Source of the DNA: Candidatus Dadabacteria bacterium
Lineage (GTDB): Bacteria > Desulfobacterota_D > UBA1144 > Nemesobacterales > Nemesobacteraceae
Length of the DNA stretch: 38,732 bases
Reading direction: 5' to 3'
Assembly (NCBI GenBank): GCA_007571325.1
Contig: RKRQ01000023.1
Location: 1-38,732 of the forward strand
A model generated the notes under the pieces. It was given only the letters and a program-made list of their open reading frames with translations. It ran no database searches and had not been told where the DNA came from. The position numbers and the translations under genes were made by a program. This document shows, piece after piece, positions 1 to 8,319 of the stretch (the first letter of the stretch is position 1; each line of letters opens with the position of its first letter).

Positions 1-1
1 A

Positions 2-184
2 CCTGCTACGGAGGTTGTAGGGTTGATAAGCTTCACGTTCAACCTGATAATACCGCCTGCGTTGACGATATGGACCAATACGGTTGAGAGGACGACGGAC
101 GACATGGGACATGTCGTATACTCTACGCCGTTTGAGTACACGATGCGTCACAGGTTCCTGCTGCCGCAGTATAGCCAGGGATAA
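2..184 (+). CDS. C-terminal fragment of a CDS (5' end outside the window), product unknown
   Basis: Open frame from base 2 to TAA at 182-184: PATEVVGLISFTFNLIIPPALTIWTNTVERTTDDMGHVVYSTPFEYTMRHRFLLPQYSQG*. A strong terminator follows. Confidence 0.5.
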   Translation, partial: PATEVVGLISFTFNLIIPPALTIWTNTVERTTDDMGHVVYSTPFEYTMRHRFLLPQYSQG

Positions 185-233
185 TGAAAGAGAAGAGCAT
201 GCGTTGTTAGTGGGCGTATGCGCTTTATGATGG

Positions 234-276
234 AGAGGAGAGGTTCCGGTAACGGTTGCCTCTCCTCTTTTTTTTT
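234..276 (+). terminator. Rho-independent terminator
   Basis: AGAGGAGAGG (234-243) pairs with CCTCTCCTCT (259-268). The inner CCG-GTAA-CGG is capped by a GNRA-type loop, and a 9-nt T run follows. Confidence 0.9.
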
Positions 277-323
277 GGCTAAGGAATTGATTTTTCCGTG
301 AACATATTTTCTAATATAGAGCG

Positions 324-1073
324 ATGCCTTCCAGTACTCTTATAGTGTACGAGCCCTTGGACTCTTTCAGAGAGAAATCTGAATACTGGAGCAAGTATCT
401 CAAGTTTTATGAGCGTTACTGGGGTGGGCCCACTTCTCCCTTCGGTATATGGTTCGGCAACGAGTATAGTTCCTTTCGCCAGTCGCTCTCAGACCATTTC
501 AATCTTCCTGACGAAGATCTGCCCGACTGTCTTTTTATGAAGGATGATGGTGGCAACTATTTTGTCGCACCCACTTCGAATTCCCTTAACTGTTTTTCCT
601 CTGAAAATGTTATTCCCTTTGAGTGGTTTCTCCTTTTTTCCGAAGAAGGGAGGAAGAATTTCTATACGCACTGGGGCTTTAACTCGATTCATTATAATTC
701 AACGCTGGATCAGTCAACTAAAAGGCTGATTTTTTCACAGAAAAAAATCGGGGAGATGACATCTGGAGAATCTAAAAACCCTCTCAAAGTTTTTCTTGCC
801 AATCTTGACCGAAGTCTTGAAGATCTTAGAAAATGGCTCGTGCAGTTTGATTTACAAAGCTATCTGGTACTTAATTACGGCGACATCTGCAACTACATAC
901 ACCCCTACACCCTGAAAAATGAAAACAGCGTAACGGAAGTTTCCAGAATTCTTGAACTTGTCTATCTGTCAAATTTCTCTGAAGCCGAACTCGCACTTAA
1001 AGTGTTTTTCCAGAAATGGGAAGATATAGCAAATAAGTGCGCAGGTGGAATTGAAGATTCCAGAATCCAGTAA
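324..1073 (+). CDS. Hypothetical protein (orphan, 249 aa)
   Basis: Long ATG-initiated ORF 17 bp upstream of nth on the same strand. No family recognised. Confidence 0.7.
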   Translation: MPSSTLIVYEPLDSFREKSEYWSKYLKFYERYWGGPTSPFGIWFGNEYSSFRQSLSDHFNLPDEDLPDCLFMKDDGGNYFVAPTSNSLNCFSSENVIPFEWFLLFSEEGRKNFYTHWGFNSIHYNSTLDQSTKRLIFSQKKIGEMTSGESKNPLKVFLANLDRSLEDLRKWLVQFDLQSYLVLNYGDICNYIHPYTLKNENSVTEVSRILELVYLSNFSEAELALKVFFQKWEDIANKCAGGIEDSRIQ

Positions 1074-1089
1074 TATCTGCTCCTGATTA

Positions 1090-1761
1090 ATGATGAATGT
1101 TAGACTCGAAAGGAAAAATATCGGAAAAATTCTGGGAATACTGAGAAAAGAAGCTGCCGAATGGGATGTTCCCGTAGTTACTCTTACAGCTGTTTCTTCA
1201 AAAAGTCCTTTTAGAGTTCTTATTTCCACTGTGCTTAGTCTTAGGACCAAGGATGAGACTACTGCCGAAGCCTCAGCTAGACTTTTCCAAGAGGCTTCCA
1301 CTCCCCGCACCGTGCTTGGCTTAGGAGAAGAAAAAGTAAGAAACCTGATTTATCCCGTCGGTTTTTACCGGGTAAAAGCGCAGAACATAATTGGAATATG
1401 CAAAAAACTTATAGATGAGTATGAGGGCAGAGTTCCCGACAGTATTGATGAGCTTTTAAAGTTTCGTGGAGTCGGAAGAAAAACAGCCAATCTGGTTCTT
1501 TCTCTTGGATATGGAAAACCTGCGATCTGTGTTGATATTCACGTGCACAGGATTTCAAACAGATGGGGCTATGTGAGAACTAAAAATCCTTATGAAACAG
1601 AGATAGCGCTTATGGAAAAACTGCCCCGCAAGCACTGGATAGAGTACAATTCTCTTTTGGTGGCTTTAGGACAGCAGATATGCAGACCTCTTTCTCCTCT
1701 CTGCAGCCGTTGTCCAGTAAGCAGTTACTGTCCTAAGACGGGAGTTGCGCGAAGCAGATAG
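1090..1761 (+). CDS. nth: Endonuclease III (DNA glycosylase/AP lyase)
   Basis: HhH motif LLKFRGVGRKTANLVL, catalytic region VDIHVHRISNRWG, and a C-x6-C-x2-C-x5-C 4Fe-4S loop (CRPLSPLCSRCPVSSYC). Confidence 0.95.
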   Translation: MMNVRLERKNIGKILGILRKEAAEWDVPVVTLTAVSSKSPFRVLISTVLSLRTKDETTAEASARLFQEASTPRTVLGLGEEKVRNLIYPVGFYRVKAQNIIGICKKLIDEYEGRVPDSIDELLKFRGVGRKTANLVLSLGYGKPAICVDIHVHRISNRWGYVRTKNPYETEIALMEKLPRKHWIEYNSLLVALGQQICRPLSPLCSRCPVSSYCPKTGVARSR

Positions 1762-1776
1762 AGATTGCTATCCGGT

Positions 1777-1804
1777 TTGACTCTGTTCGCATTGTAACTA
1801 TAAT
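1777..1804 (+). promoter_or_regulatory. Sigma70-type promoter for nuoJKL
   Basis: TTGACT (1777-1782), 16-bp spacer, TATAAT (1799-1804), just upstream of nuoJ. Confidence 0.6.
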
Positions 1805-1822
1805 TCATCCCCAAATATTTTT

Positions 1823-2344
1823 TTGGAAAACCAGTTGTCTTATACTATCCTTTTCTACATTTTTTCTACGCTTGCAGTTTTAGGGGCAGTTATGGTTGTA
1901 AGCCATAAAAACCCCGTTTTAAGCGCTATTTCACTTGTTCTCACCCTTTTTTCTACAGCTGTTCTTTTTGTTCTTCTCCACGCACATTTCATTGCGGCTA
2001 TACAGATACTGATTTATGCCGGAGCTATAATGGTTCTCTTTCTCTTTACCGTAATGTTTCTTAACATAAGGGAAAAGGAATTCAGATTTGACAGTATAAA
2101 CATACAGAAGAGAATGACTTTTCTTTTTATTTTCCTCGTTGCCGTTGGACTGCTCTCCTCAAGACTTTTTTCATCTTCTCCGGTGGTTTTCTCAAAACTC
2201 AAGGATCCTGAAAATTTCGGTACTGTGGCCGAGGTGGGAAGGTCTCTTCTTAGCGACTATCTGCTTGCGTTTGAACTTGCCTCGGTTCTTGTGGTGGTAG
2301 CTATGGTGGGCGTTGTTATCATAGCGAAGGGGCGGGAGTCGTAA
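1823..2344 (+). CDS. nuoJ: NADH-quinone oxidoreductase subunit J
   Basis: NuoJ pattern: VVSHKNPVLSAISLVLTLFSTAVLFVLLHAHFIAAIQILIYAGAIMVLFLFTVMFLN. TTG start, followed directly by nuoK. Confidence 0.93.
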   Translation: MENQLSYTILFYIFSTLAVLGAVMVVSHKNPVLSAISLVLTLFSTAVLFVLLHAHFIAAIQILIYAGAIMVLFLFTVMFLNIREKEFRFDSINIQKRMTFLFIFLVAVGLLSSRLFSSSPVVFSKLKDPENFGTVAEVGRSLLSDYLLAFELASVLVVVAMVGVVIIAKGRES

Positions 2345-2345
2345 G

Positions 2346-2651
2346 ATGGAAATTACGGTTACTCACTATGTAGTCTTGGCTTGCGTCCTCTTTTCGACAG
2401 GAGTTTACGGAGTAATCACCAGAAAAAACATACTAGTCGTTCTTATGTGCCTTGAGCTCATGCTGAATTCCTGCAATCTGCTTTTTGTAGTTTTCTCAAG
2501 GTTATATGAAGGTGCCACGGGACATGTGTTTGTCCTAATGTCTGTTACGGTTGCGGCGGCCGAGGTTGCGATCGGTCTTGCGTTTGTCGTTTCAATCTAC
2601 AGACAGAAACAGAGTCTTGACATTGATCTACTGAAACTGCTTAGGGGTTAA
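2346..2651 (+). CDS. nuoK: NADH-quinone oxidoreductase subunit K
   Basis: About 101 aa with NuoK signatures: GVITRKNILVVLMCLELMLNSCNLLFV and AAAEVAIGLAFVVSIYRQ. Confidence 0.95.
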   Translation: MEITVTHYVVLACVLFSTGVYGVITRKNILVVLMCLELMLNSCNLLFVVFSRLYEGATGHVFVLMSVTVAAAEVAIGLAFVVSIYRQKQSLDIDLLKLLRG

Positions 2652-2674
2652 TTTGTTTTCGGAGGTTTGCCTGA

Positions 2675-4663
2675 GTGCTTGCTCTCATAGTTCTTACGCC
2701 GCTTGCGGCAGCGCTATTTAACGGACTTTTTTTTGCCACCGGTCTTTGTGAAAAGCTTACAGGAACCACGAGGCGTACAAGTGACAGGATTGTCGGGACG
2801 GTGGCATGCGCGGCTGTTCTGATTTCCGCTCTCTTGTCCACGCGTCTCTTCCTTGACCTTCTTTCGCAGAACCCAGCGGGCGCTGATCCTATTACGACTG
2901 AGCTTTTCACCTGGATGCTCTCGGGCACTCTTTCGGTGAGTTTTGAGTTTCTTTTTGATTCCCTTTCTGCCGTAATGGCTCTTGTTGTGACATGGGTGGG
3001 ATTCTTAATACATGTTTACTCAATCGGCTACATGCACCATGACCGCTGTTACGCACGCTATTTCACTTATCTGAATATTTTTGTTTTCTTCATGCTCGTT
3101 TTGGTCCTGGGCAACAATTTCCCCATGATGTTCGTTGGATGGGAAGGAGTGGGTCTTGCTTCCTATCTGCTTATAGGATTCTGGTATGAGGAGTCGTCCA
3201 GGGTCTATGCGGGAAGAAAGGCTTTTATTGTTAACAGGATAGGGGACTTAGGGTTTATTCTCGGGATCTTTCTTATTTTCACAGTGTTCGGTTCGCTTAA
3301 CTATCAGGAAGTTTTTTCTCAACTTGCCGACGCAGATTTTGTTTCAGGGGTCTCACAACCGCTTATAACAGCGATGGCGCTTCTTTTGTTCGTAGGTGCC
3401 GTCGGTAAATCGGCGCAGTTTCCTCTTCATGTTTGGCTTCCCGATGCCATGGCGGGTCCTACTGCTGTGAGCGCCCTTATTCACGCGGCGACAATGGTTA
3501 CGGCTGGAGTTTACATGATAAGCCGCTGCTCCGCCCTTTTTGACCTCAGTCCCGTGGCTTCAAACGTCGTTTTGATTGTTGCGACGTTTACCGCGTTTTT
3601 TGCCGCCACTATAGCTATTACCCAGAACGATATAAAGAAAGTGCTTGCGTACTCTACAGTAAGTCAGCTCGGGTACATGCTCATGGCCGCGGGAGCAGGG
3701 GCTTATGTCTTCTCAATATTTCATCTCGTTACACACGCTTTTTTCAAGGCGCTTCTTTTTCTCGGAGCGGGAAGCGTTATACATGCTATGTCCGGGGAGC
3801 AGGACATAAGGAAAATGGGAGGGCTTCGCAGTATGATTCCCGTAACGGCCGTTACGTTTCTGGTAGCGACGCTTGCGATTTCCGGTTTTCCTCTTCTCTC
3901 TGGGTTTTTCAGCAAGGATGAAATACTGGCCTCGCTTTATAACGGCGGCCATACGTTTTTCTGGGTGGCAGGGCTCTTTACCGCCGTACTTACCGCCTTT
4001 TATATGACGAGGCTCTACATACTCACCTTTGAGGGGTCGGAAAGAATGGACTATATGACGAAAAGTCGCGTGCATGAATCTCCTTCGGTAATGACCTTAC
4101 CTCTTGTTGTGCTAGCAGTTCTATCAGTTATAGGCGGTCTCCTGGGCGTGCCGGCGTTCATGGGCGAAAGTGTAGGTTTTCATTACACGGAACTTATAAA
4201 AAAATTCCTTTCTTCTTCCGTGGTTGTTCATTACGGCTCAGAATATTTATCTCCACACCATTTCGGCCATTGGACTCTTGTGGGATTCTCGGTGCTCGCT
4301 GCGTTTGTGGGCATACTGGGCGGCATTGTGGTTTATTACCGCAGGCAAAAGAGGGAAATTACGGCGGACTCATGTCAAGCACTTGAAGCGGCACGAAGAG
4401 TGTCATTTAACAAGTGGTATTTGGATGAAATCTACGATGCGGTTTTTGTATCTCCGTTTAACTATATTTCGGGGCTCTGCTCGGATTTTGACCGCTCTTT
4501 TATCGATGACGCTCTTGACGGCCTCAGCAATTTTATAAAGAATGTTGCAAGGCGACTGAGCTCTCTTCAGTCCGGTCTGCTCAGATATTACGCAGCGTTT
4601 ATGGTGGGCGGGATCATTGTAATGATTATCCTTCTTTTTATCTACGGTTCTTCTGTTTCCTGA
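2675..4663 (+). CDS. nuoL: NADH-quinone oxidoreductase subunit L
   Basis: Antiporter-like subunit motifs: MFVGWEGVGLASYLLIGFWYE, WLPDAMAGPTAVSALIHAATMVTAGVY, NDIKKVLAYSTVSQLGYM, THAFFKALLFLGAGSVIH. GTG start. Confidence 0.96.
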   Translation: MLALIVLTPLAAALFNGLFFATGLCEKLTGTTRRTSDRIVGTVACAAVLISALLSTRLFLDLLSQNPAGADPITTELFTWMLSGTLSVSFEFLFDSLSAVMALVVTWVGFLIHVYSIGYMHHDRCYARYFTYLNIFVFFMLVLVLGNNFPMMFVGWEGVGLASYLLIGFWYEESSRVYAGRKAFIVNRIGDLGFILGIFLIFTVFGSLNYQEVFSQLADADFVSGVSQPLITAMALLLFVGAVGKSAQFPLHVWLPDAMAGPTAVSALIHAATMVTAGVYMISRCSALFDLSPVASNVVLIVATFTAFFAATIAITQNDIKKVLAYSTVSQLGYMLMAAGAGAYVFSIFHLVTHAFFKALLFLGAGSVIHAMSGEQDIRKMGGLRSMIPVTAVTFLVATLAISGFPLLSGFFSKDEILASLYNGGHTFFWVAGLFTAVLTAFYMTRLYILTFEGSERMDYMTKSRVHESPSVMTLPLVVLAVLSVIGGLLGVPAFMGESVGFHYTELIKKFLSSSVVVHYGSEYLSPHHFGHWTLVGFSVLAAFVGILGGIVVYYRRQKREITADSCQALEAARRVSFNKWYLDEIYDAVFVSPFNYISGLCSDFDRSFIDDALDGLSNFIKNVARRLSSLQSGLLRYYAAFMVGGIIVMIILLFIYGSSVS

Positions 4664-4872
4664 AAAGACACCTTTTTTGTCGCTGAAACCTGAATTCACT
4701 GTTTTACTATTCTCCGTCTGGTAAGTAATTTCCAATATAGATATTGACCATCTAAAATATCCAGGTATTTTCATCCGAGTTATTTTTGACCGCACGCTCA
4801 ATTTACCTGTCTTACGATTTTTCTACTTATATAAAGACTGGTTATCCATACGCACGGCTAAAAGCTCGATAA

Positions 4873-5463
4873 ATGGAGAGTATGGACCTTGGGACTTGGA
4901 GCGAAAGCGAGTTACTGACAAAGGCGTTGCTGATGATTGAAAAGGCATTTAAAAGGAAAAAGTTGTTGACGGCGGTTTTTATCGTTGCCGCCGTATTTTA
5001 TTTTTTGTTTGGGCTTTACGATGTTTCTGCTACGAGACCGCACCCGACCATTGTAAATATGATTTTTCACAGTATTACCGAGAGGTCTATACAGAGAAAT
5101 TCTGCCGCTCTTACTGTTCCCTACGATGTAGATGATGGAAAAATATATGTAAAGGGTTTTAGGGAGTATGAAGAGATGTGCGTTCAGTGCCATGGGGCGC
5201 CCGGTGTTGAGCCTTCACCAAGCGGCAAGGGACTTTTTCCTGAACCTCCAAGGTTTCCTGAAGAAGAACTGTATGAATATTCTCTGAAAGATATTTTCTG
5301 GGTCACGAAAAACGGGATTAAGATGACAGGAATGCCTGCTTACGGACCGACACTCAAAGACGAGAGAATCTGGGCAGTAGCCATATTTCTTGATAAGTCG
5401 AGAAATTTATCCGAAGCGGAATATAAAAAGCTGAGGGATAAATACTTAAAAAATCATCATTAA
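4873..5463 (+). CDS. Membrane-anchored c-type cytochrome (class I-like)
   Basis: N-terminal TM segment (LLTAVFIVAAVFYFLFGLY), one CxxCH heme site (CVQCH) and a likely distal Met ligand (MTGMPAYGP). Confidence 0.85.
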   Translation: MESMDLGTWSESELLTKALLMIEKAFKRKKLLTAVFIVAAVFYFLFGLYDVSATRPHPTIVNMIFHSITERSIQRNSAALTVPYDVDDGKIYVKGFREYEEMCVQCHGAPGVEPSPSGKGLFPEPPRFPEEELYEYSLKDIFWVTKNGIKMTGMPAYGPTLKDERIWAVAIFLDKSRNLSEAEYKKLRDKYLKNHH

Positions 5464-5471
5464 TCATGACT

Positions 5472-5497
5472 GCTTTAGCGGCAGGAACTGCTAAAGC
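5472..5497. other. Inverted repeat downstream of the cytochrome c gene
   Basis: GCTTTAGC (5472-5479) pairs with GCTAAAGC (5490-5497). No clear U tract, so terminator function is uncertain. Confidence 0.4.
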
Positions 5498-5565
5498 TGG
5501 GTCCTTTGCAGCAGAGGTCCCAACTTGAAAGGAGGTTCTTATTTTCCTTAAGTTGACTTTACTTT

Positions 5566-5584
5566 TATAATGGTAATGATTACC
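5566..5584. promoter_or_regulatory. Fur-family-like box upstream of the rrf2-suf operon
   Basis: TATAATGGTAATGATTACC matches GATAATGATAATCATTATC at 15/19 positions. Core TGGTAATgATTACCA (5571-5585) is a perfect 7-1-7 palindrome and overlaps a TATAAT. Confidence 0.55.
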
Positions 5585-5633
5585 ACTTAGATAGTTTTTT
5601 GTAGACATATAAAGTTAACAGTATCTAAAAGTT

Positions 5634-6053
5634 ATGCAGGTAAGCAGAACTCTTGATTATGCGGTCAGATGCCTTATCCACATGGGAGGCAGTCCGGAAT
5701 TTAAGTTCAGCATGAAGCAGATATCCGAAACCCAGCACATTCCGCAGAACTACCTAGCCAAGGTAATGAGAAGGCTTGTTAATCGAGGAATACTCAGGTC
5801 AAAGGTTGGACCTGAGGGTGGTTACATGCTTCGCAAGTCTCCTTATGAGCTCAGCCTGAGAGAAGTATACGAAGCTATAGAGGGAGAAATAAGAATAGTA
5901 GACTGCATGGACGAAGACGGTCCCTGCGCTCTCTATGAGAATTGTGGGCAGCTTCCTCTCTGGGACAAGCTCAAAGTGTCCATGATAAGAATTCTTGAGG
6001 ACACTACTATAGGGGATATGGTGAATGAGGTTCGAAGCGGCAAAAGTCATTAG
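5634..6053 (+). CDS. Rrf2-family (IscR/SufR-like) Fe-S-responsive transcriptional regulator
   Basis: N-terminal MQVSRTLDYAVRCLIHMG wHTH, LVNRGILRSKVGPEGGYMLRKSP wing, and Cys cluster CMDEDGPCALYENC. Immediately upstream of sufB. Confidence 0.9.
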   Translation: MQVSRTLDYAVRCLIHMGGSPEFKFSMKQISETQHIPQNYLAKVMRRLVNRGILRSKVGPEGGYMLRKSPYELSLREVYEAIEGEIRIVDCMDEDGPCALYENCGQLPLWDKLKVSMIRILEDTTIGDMVNEVRSGKSH

Positions 6054-6071
6054 CAGGAGGATATTTTCTTA

Positions 6072-7508
6072 ATGAGCGTCGATTTTGAAAAACTTGCGCA
6101 GGAAGAGTACAAATACGGTTTTGTAACAGATGTTGAGCAGGAGATTGTTCCCAAGGGTCTGAACGAAGATACAATCAGGCTGATCTCTTCAAAGAAAAAT
6201 GAACCCGAGTGGCTTCTTGAGTGGCGCCTCGGGGCGTATGAGCGCTGGAAAAAGATGAATGAGCCCCGTTGGGCTTTTCTTAGATATCCAAAGATAGATT
6301 TTAACGATATAAGTTATTACGCCGCGCCGAAAAGCAATCCGAGACCGAAAAGTCTCGATGAAATAGATCCGGAGATAAAAGAAACATACGACAAACTGGG
6401 TATTCCGCTTGAAGAGCAAAAGATGCTGGCTGGCGTCGCGGTCGATGCTGTTTTTGATAGCGTTTCCGTCTTTACAACTTTTAAGGAAAAACTTGCTGAA
6501 GAAGGAGTTATTTTCTGCTCTATCTCCGAGGCTGTTGAAGAACACCCCGGTCTTGTGCGTAAATACCTGGGGTCGGTAGTACCTCGCGGAGATAATTTCT
6601 ATGCGGCTTTGAATTCCGCGGTTTTTACCGACGGTTCTTTCGTCTATGTTCCCAAGGGAGTCAGATGTCCCATGGAGCTTTCTACCTACTTCCGCATAAA
6701 CGCGGAAAACACCGGACAGTTTGAAAGAACTCTTATAATTGCCGAAGAGGGCAGTTATGTCAGTTACCTTGAAGGTTGCACGGCTCCTCAGAGGGACGAC
6801 AGCCAGCTCCACGCCGCAGTGGTCGAGTTGATAGCTCATGATGATGCCACAATAAAATATTCGACTATACAGAACTGGTACCCGGGAGACAAACAGGGCA
6901 AGGGGGGAATATACAATTTTGTCACCAAACGGGGAAGATGCGTCGGCAGGGCTTCAAGAATTTCCTGGACACAGGTCGAGACGGGTTCAGCTATTACGTG
7001 GAAGTACCCGAGTTGCGTTCTTGAGGGGGATAATTCGGTCGGAGAGTTCTACTCCGTTGCTCTTACAAACAGGCTTCAACAAGCTGACACGGGAACCAAA
7101 ATGGTTCATGTGGGAAAAAACACCAGCAGCACTATTATCTCTAAGGGCATTTCCGCTGGAGAGGGACAGAACATATACAGAGGACTTGTTGAGATTGGTA
7201 AAAATGCCGAGAAGGCGAGAAATTACACGCAGTGCGACTCGATGCTTATAGGAGACCGCTGCGGAGCACATACTTTTCCATACATAGAGGTTAAGAATTC
7301 CACGGCTCACATGGAGCACGAGGCTTCCACCTCTAAAATAGGCGAGGACCAGATGTTTTACTGTCGCCAGAGAGGGCTTTCCGCCGAAGACGCGGTATCG
7401 CTCATAGTCAATGGTTTCTGCAAGGAAGTTTTCAAGGAACTGCCGTTTGAGTTCGCGGTTGAAGCCGAGAAGTTGCTGAGCGTAAGTCTTGAGGGAAGCG
7501 TGGGTTAG
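6072..7508 (+). CDS. sufB: Fe-S cluster assembly protein SufB
   Basis: SufB signatures: [71 protein letters not shown]. Confidence 0.97.
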   Translation: MSVDFEKLAQEEYKYGFVTDVEQEIVPKGLNEDTIRLISSKKNEPEWLLEWRLGAYERWKKMNEPRWAFLRYPKIDFNDISYYAAPKSNPRPKSLDEIDPEIKETYDKLGIPLEEQKMLAGVAVDAVFDSVSVFTTFKEKLAEEGVIFCSISEAVEEHPGLVRKYLGSVVPRGDNFYAALNSAVFTDGSFVYVPKGVRCPMELSTYFRINAENTGQFERTLIIAEEGSYVSYLEGCTAPQRDDSQLHAAVVELIAHDDATIKYSTIQNWYPGDKQGKGGIYNFVTKRGRCVGRASRISWTQVETGSAITWKYPSCVLEGDNSVGEFYSVALTNRLQQADTGTKMVHVGKNTSSTIISKGISAGEGQNIYRGLVEIGKNAEKARNYTQCDSMLIGDRCGAHTFPYIEVKNSTAHMEHEASTSKIGEDQMFYCRQRGLSAEDAVSLIVNGFCKEVFKELPFEFAVEAEKLLSVSLEGSVG

Positions 7509-7552
7509 GGTTCCGCCGTAATTCTAAAAAAAGCTTTTAGGAGGAGCGAAAC

Positions 7553-8287
7553 ATGCTCGAGGTGAGAAACCTGCATGTGCAGGTAGATGACAAGGAGATA
7601 CTAAAGGGGCTGAATATTACGGTAGCGCCCGGAGAAGTTCACTCTATAATGGGTCCGAACGGTTCGGGAAAGAGCACTCTCGCCCAGGTTCTTGCGGGTA
7701 AAGAAACATACGAGGTTACAGAAGGGGAAATAACTTTTCAGGGCAAGGATCTTATCGATCTTGAGCCCGAAGAGAGAGCGTGCGAGGGTATATTTCTTGC
7801 TTTTCAATACCCCGTTGAAATCCCCGGAGTTGCTAATACCTATCTTTTGCGCGAAGCCCTTAACGCTAAAAGGGAATACTGGAACGAAAAACCACTTAAG
7901 CACGTCGAGTTTGCAAAGCTTGCCAGAGAAAAGATGAGAGAGCTTGGTATCGACGAAGATCTTCTTAAGAGATCTGTAAACACAGGATTTTCGGGCGGAG
8001 AGAAGAAAAGAAACGAGGTATTCCAGATGCAGATTCTGGAACCCAGATTGTCCGTGCTTGACGAGACCGATTCGGGTCTTGACATAGATGCTCTCAAGAT
8101 AGTGGCAAACGGTGTGAATTCCATGAGAGGCACAGAGCGTTCCTTTATAGTAATAACCCATTATCAGAGGCTCCTTAATTACATAGTCCCTGATTTTGTC
8201 CATGTGATGGTTGATGGGAAAATCGTCAAATCGGGGGGAAAGGAACTTGCCCAAGAACTTGAGGAAAAAGGATACGCGGGCTTTTAA
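7553..8287 (+). CDS. sufC: Fe-S cluster assembly ATPase SufC
   Basis: Walker A GPNGSGKST, signature FSGGEKKRNE, Walker B-like LSVLDETDSGLDIDAL, characteristic of SufC. Confidence 0.97.
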   Translation: MLEVRNLHVQVDDKEILKGLNITVAPGEVHSIMGPNGSGKSTLAQVLAGKETYEVTEGEITFQGKDLIDLEPEERACEGIFLAFQYPVEIPGVANTYLLREALNAKREYWNEKPLKHVEFAKLAREKMRELGIDEDLLKRSVNTGFSGGEKKRNEVFQMQILEPRLSVLDETDSGLDIDALKIVANGVNSMRGTERSFIVITHYQRLLNYIVPDFVHVMVDGKIVKSGGKELAQELEEKGYAGF

Positions 8288-8319
8288 GGCACGGGGCAAC
8301 CGGCAGGGAGCATAATACT

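Noticed and set aside
4664-4872. Possible nuoM remnant after nuoL
   Set aside because: The 210-bp gap has stops in the relevant frames and no NuoM-like peptide.
6189-6839. 216-aa minus-strand ORF opposite sufB
   Set aside because: Lies fully within sufB, has no recognisable motif, and looks like an antisense frame.
7601-8299. 232-aa minus-strand ORF opposite sufC
   Set aside because: Antisense to a clear SufC. Basic/aromatic composition typical of a non-coding frame.
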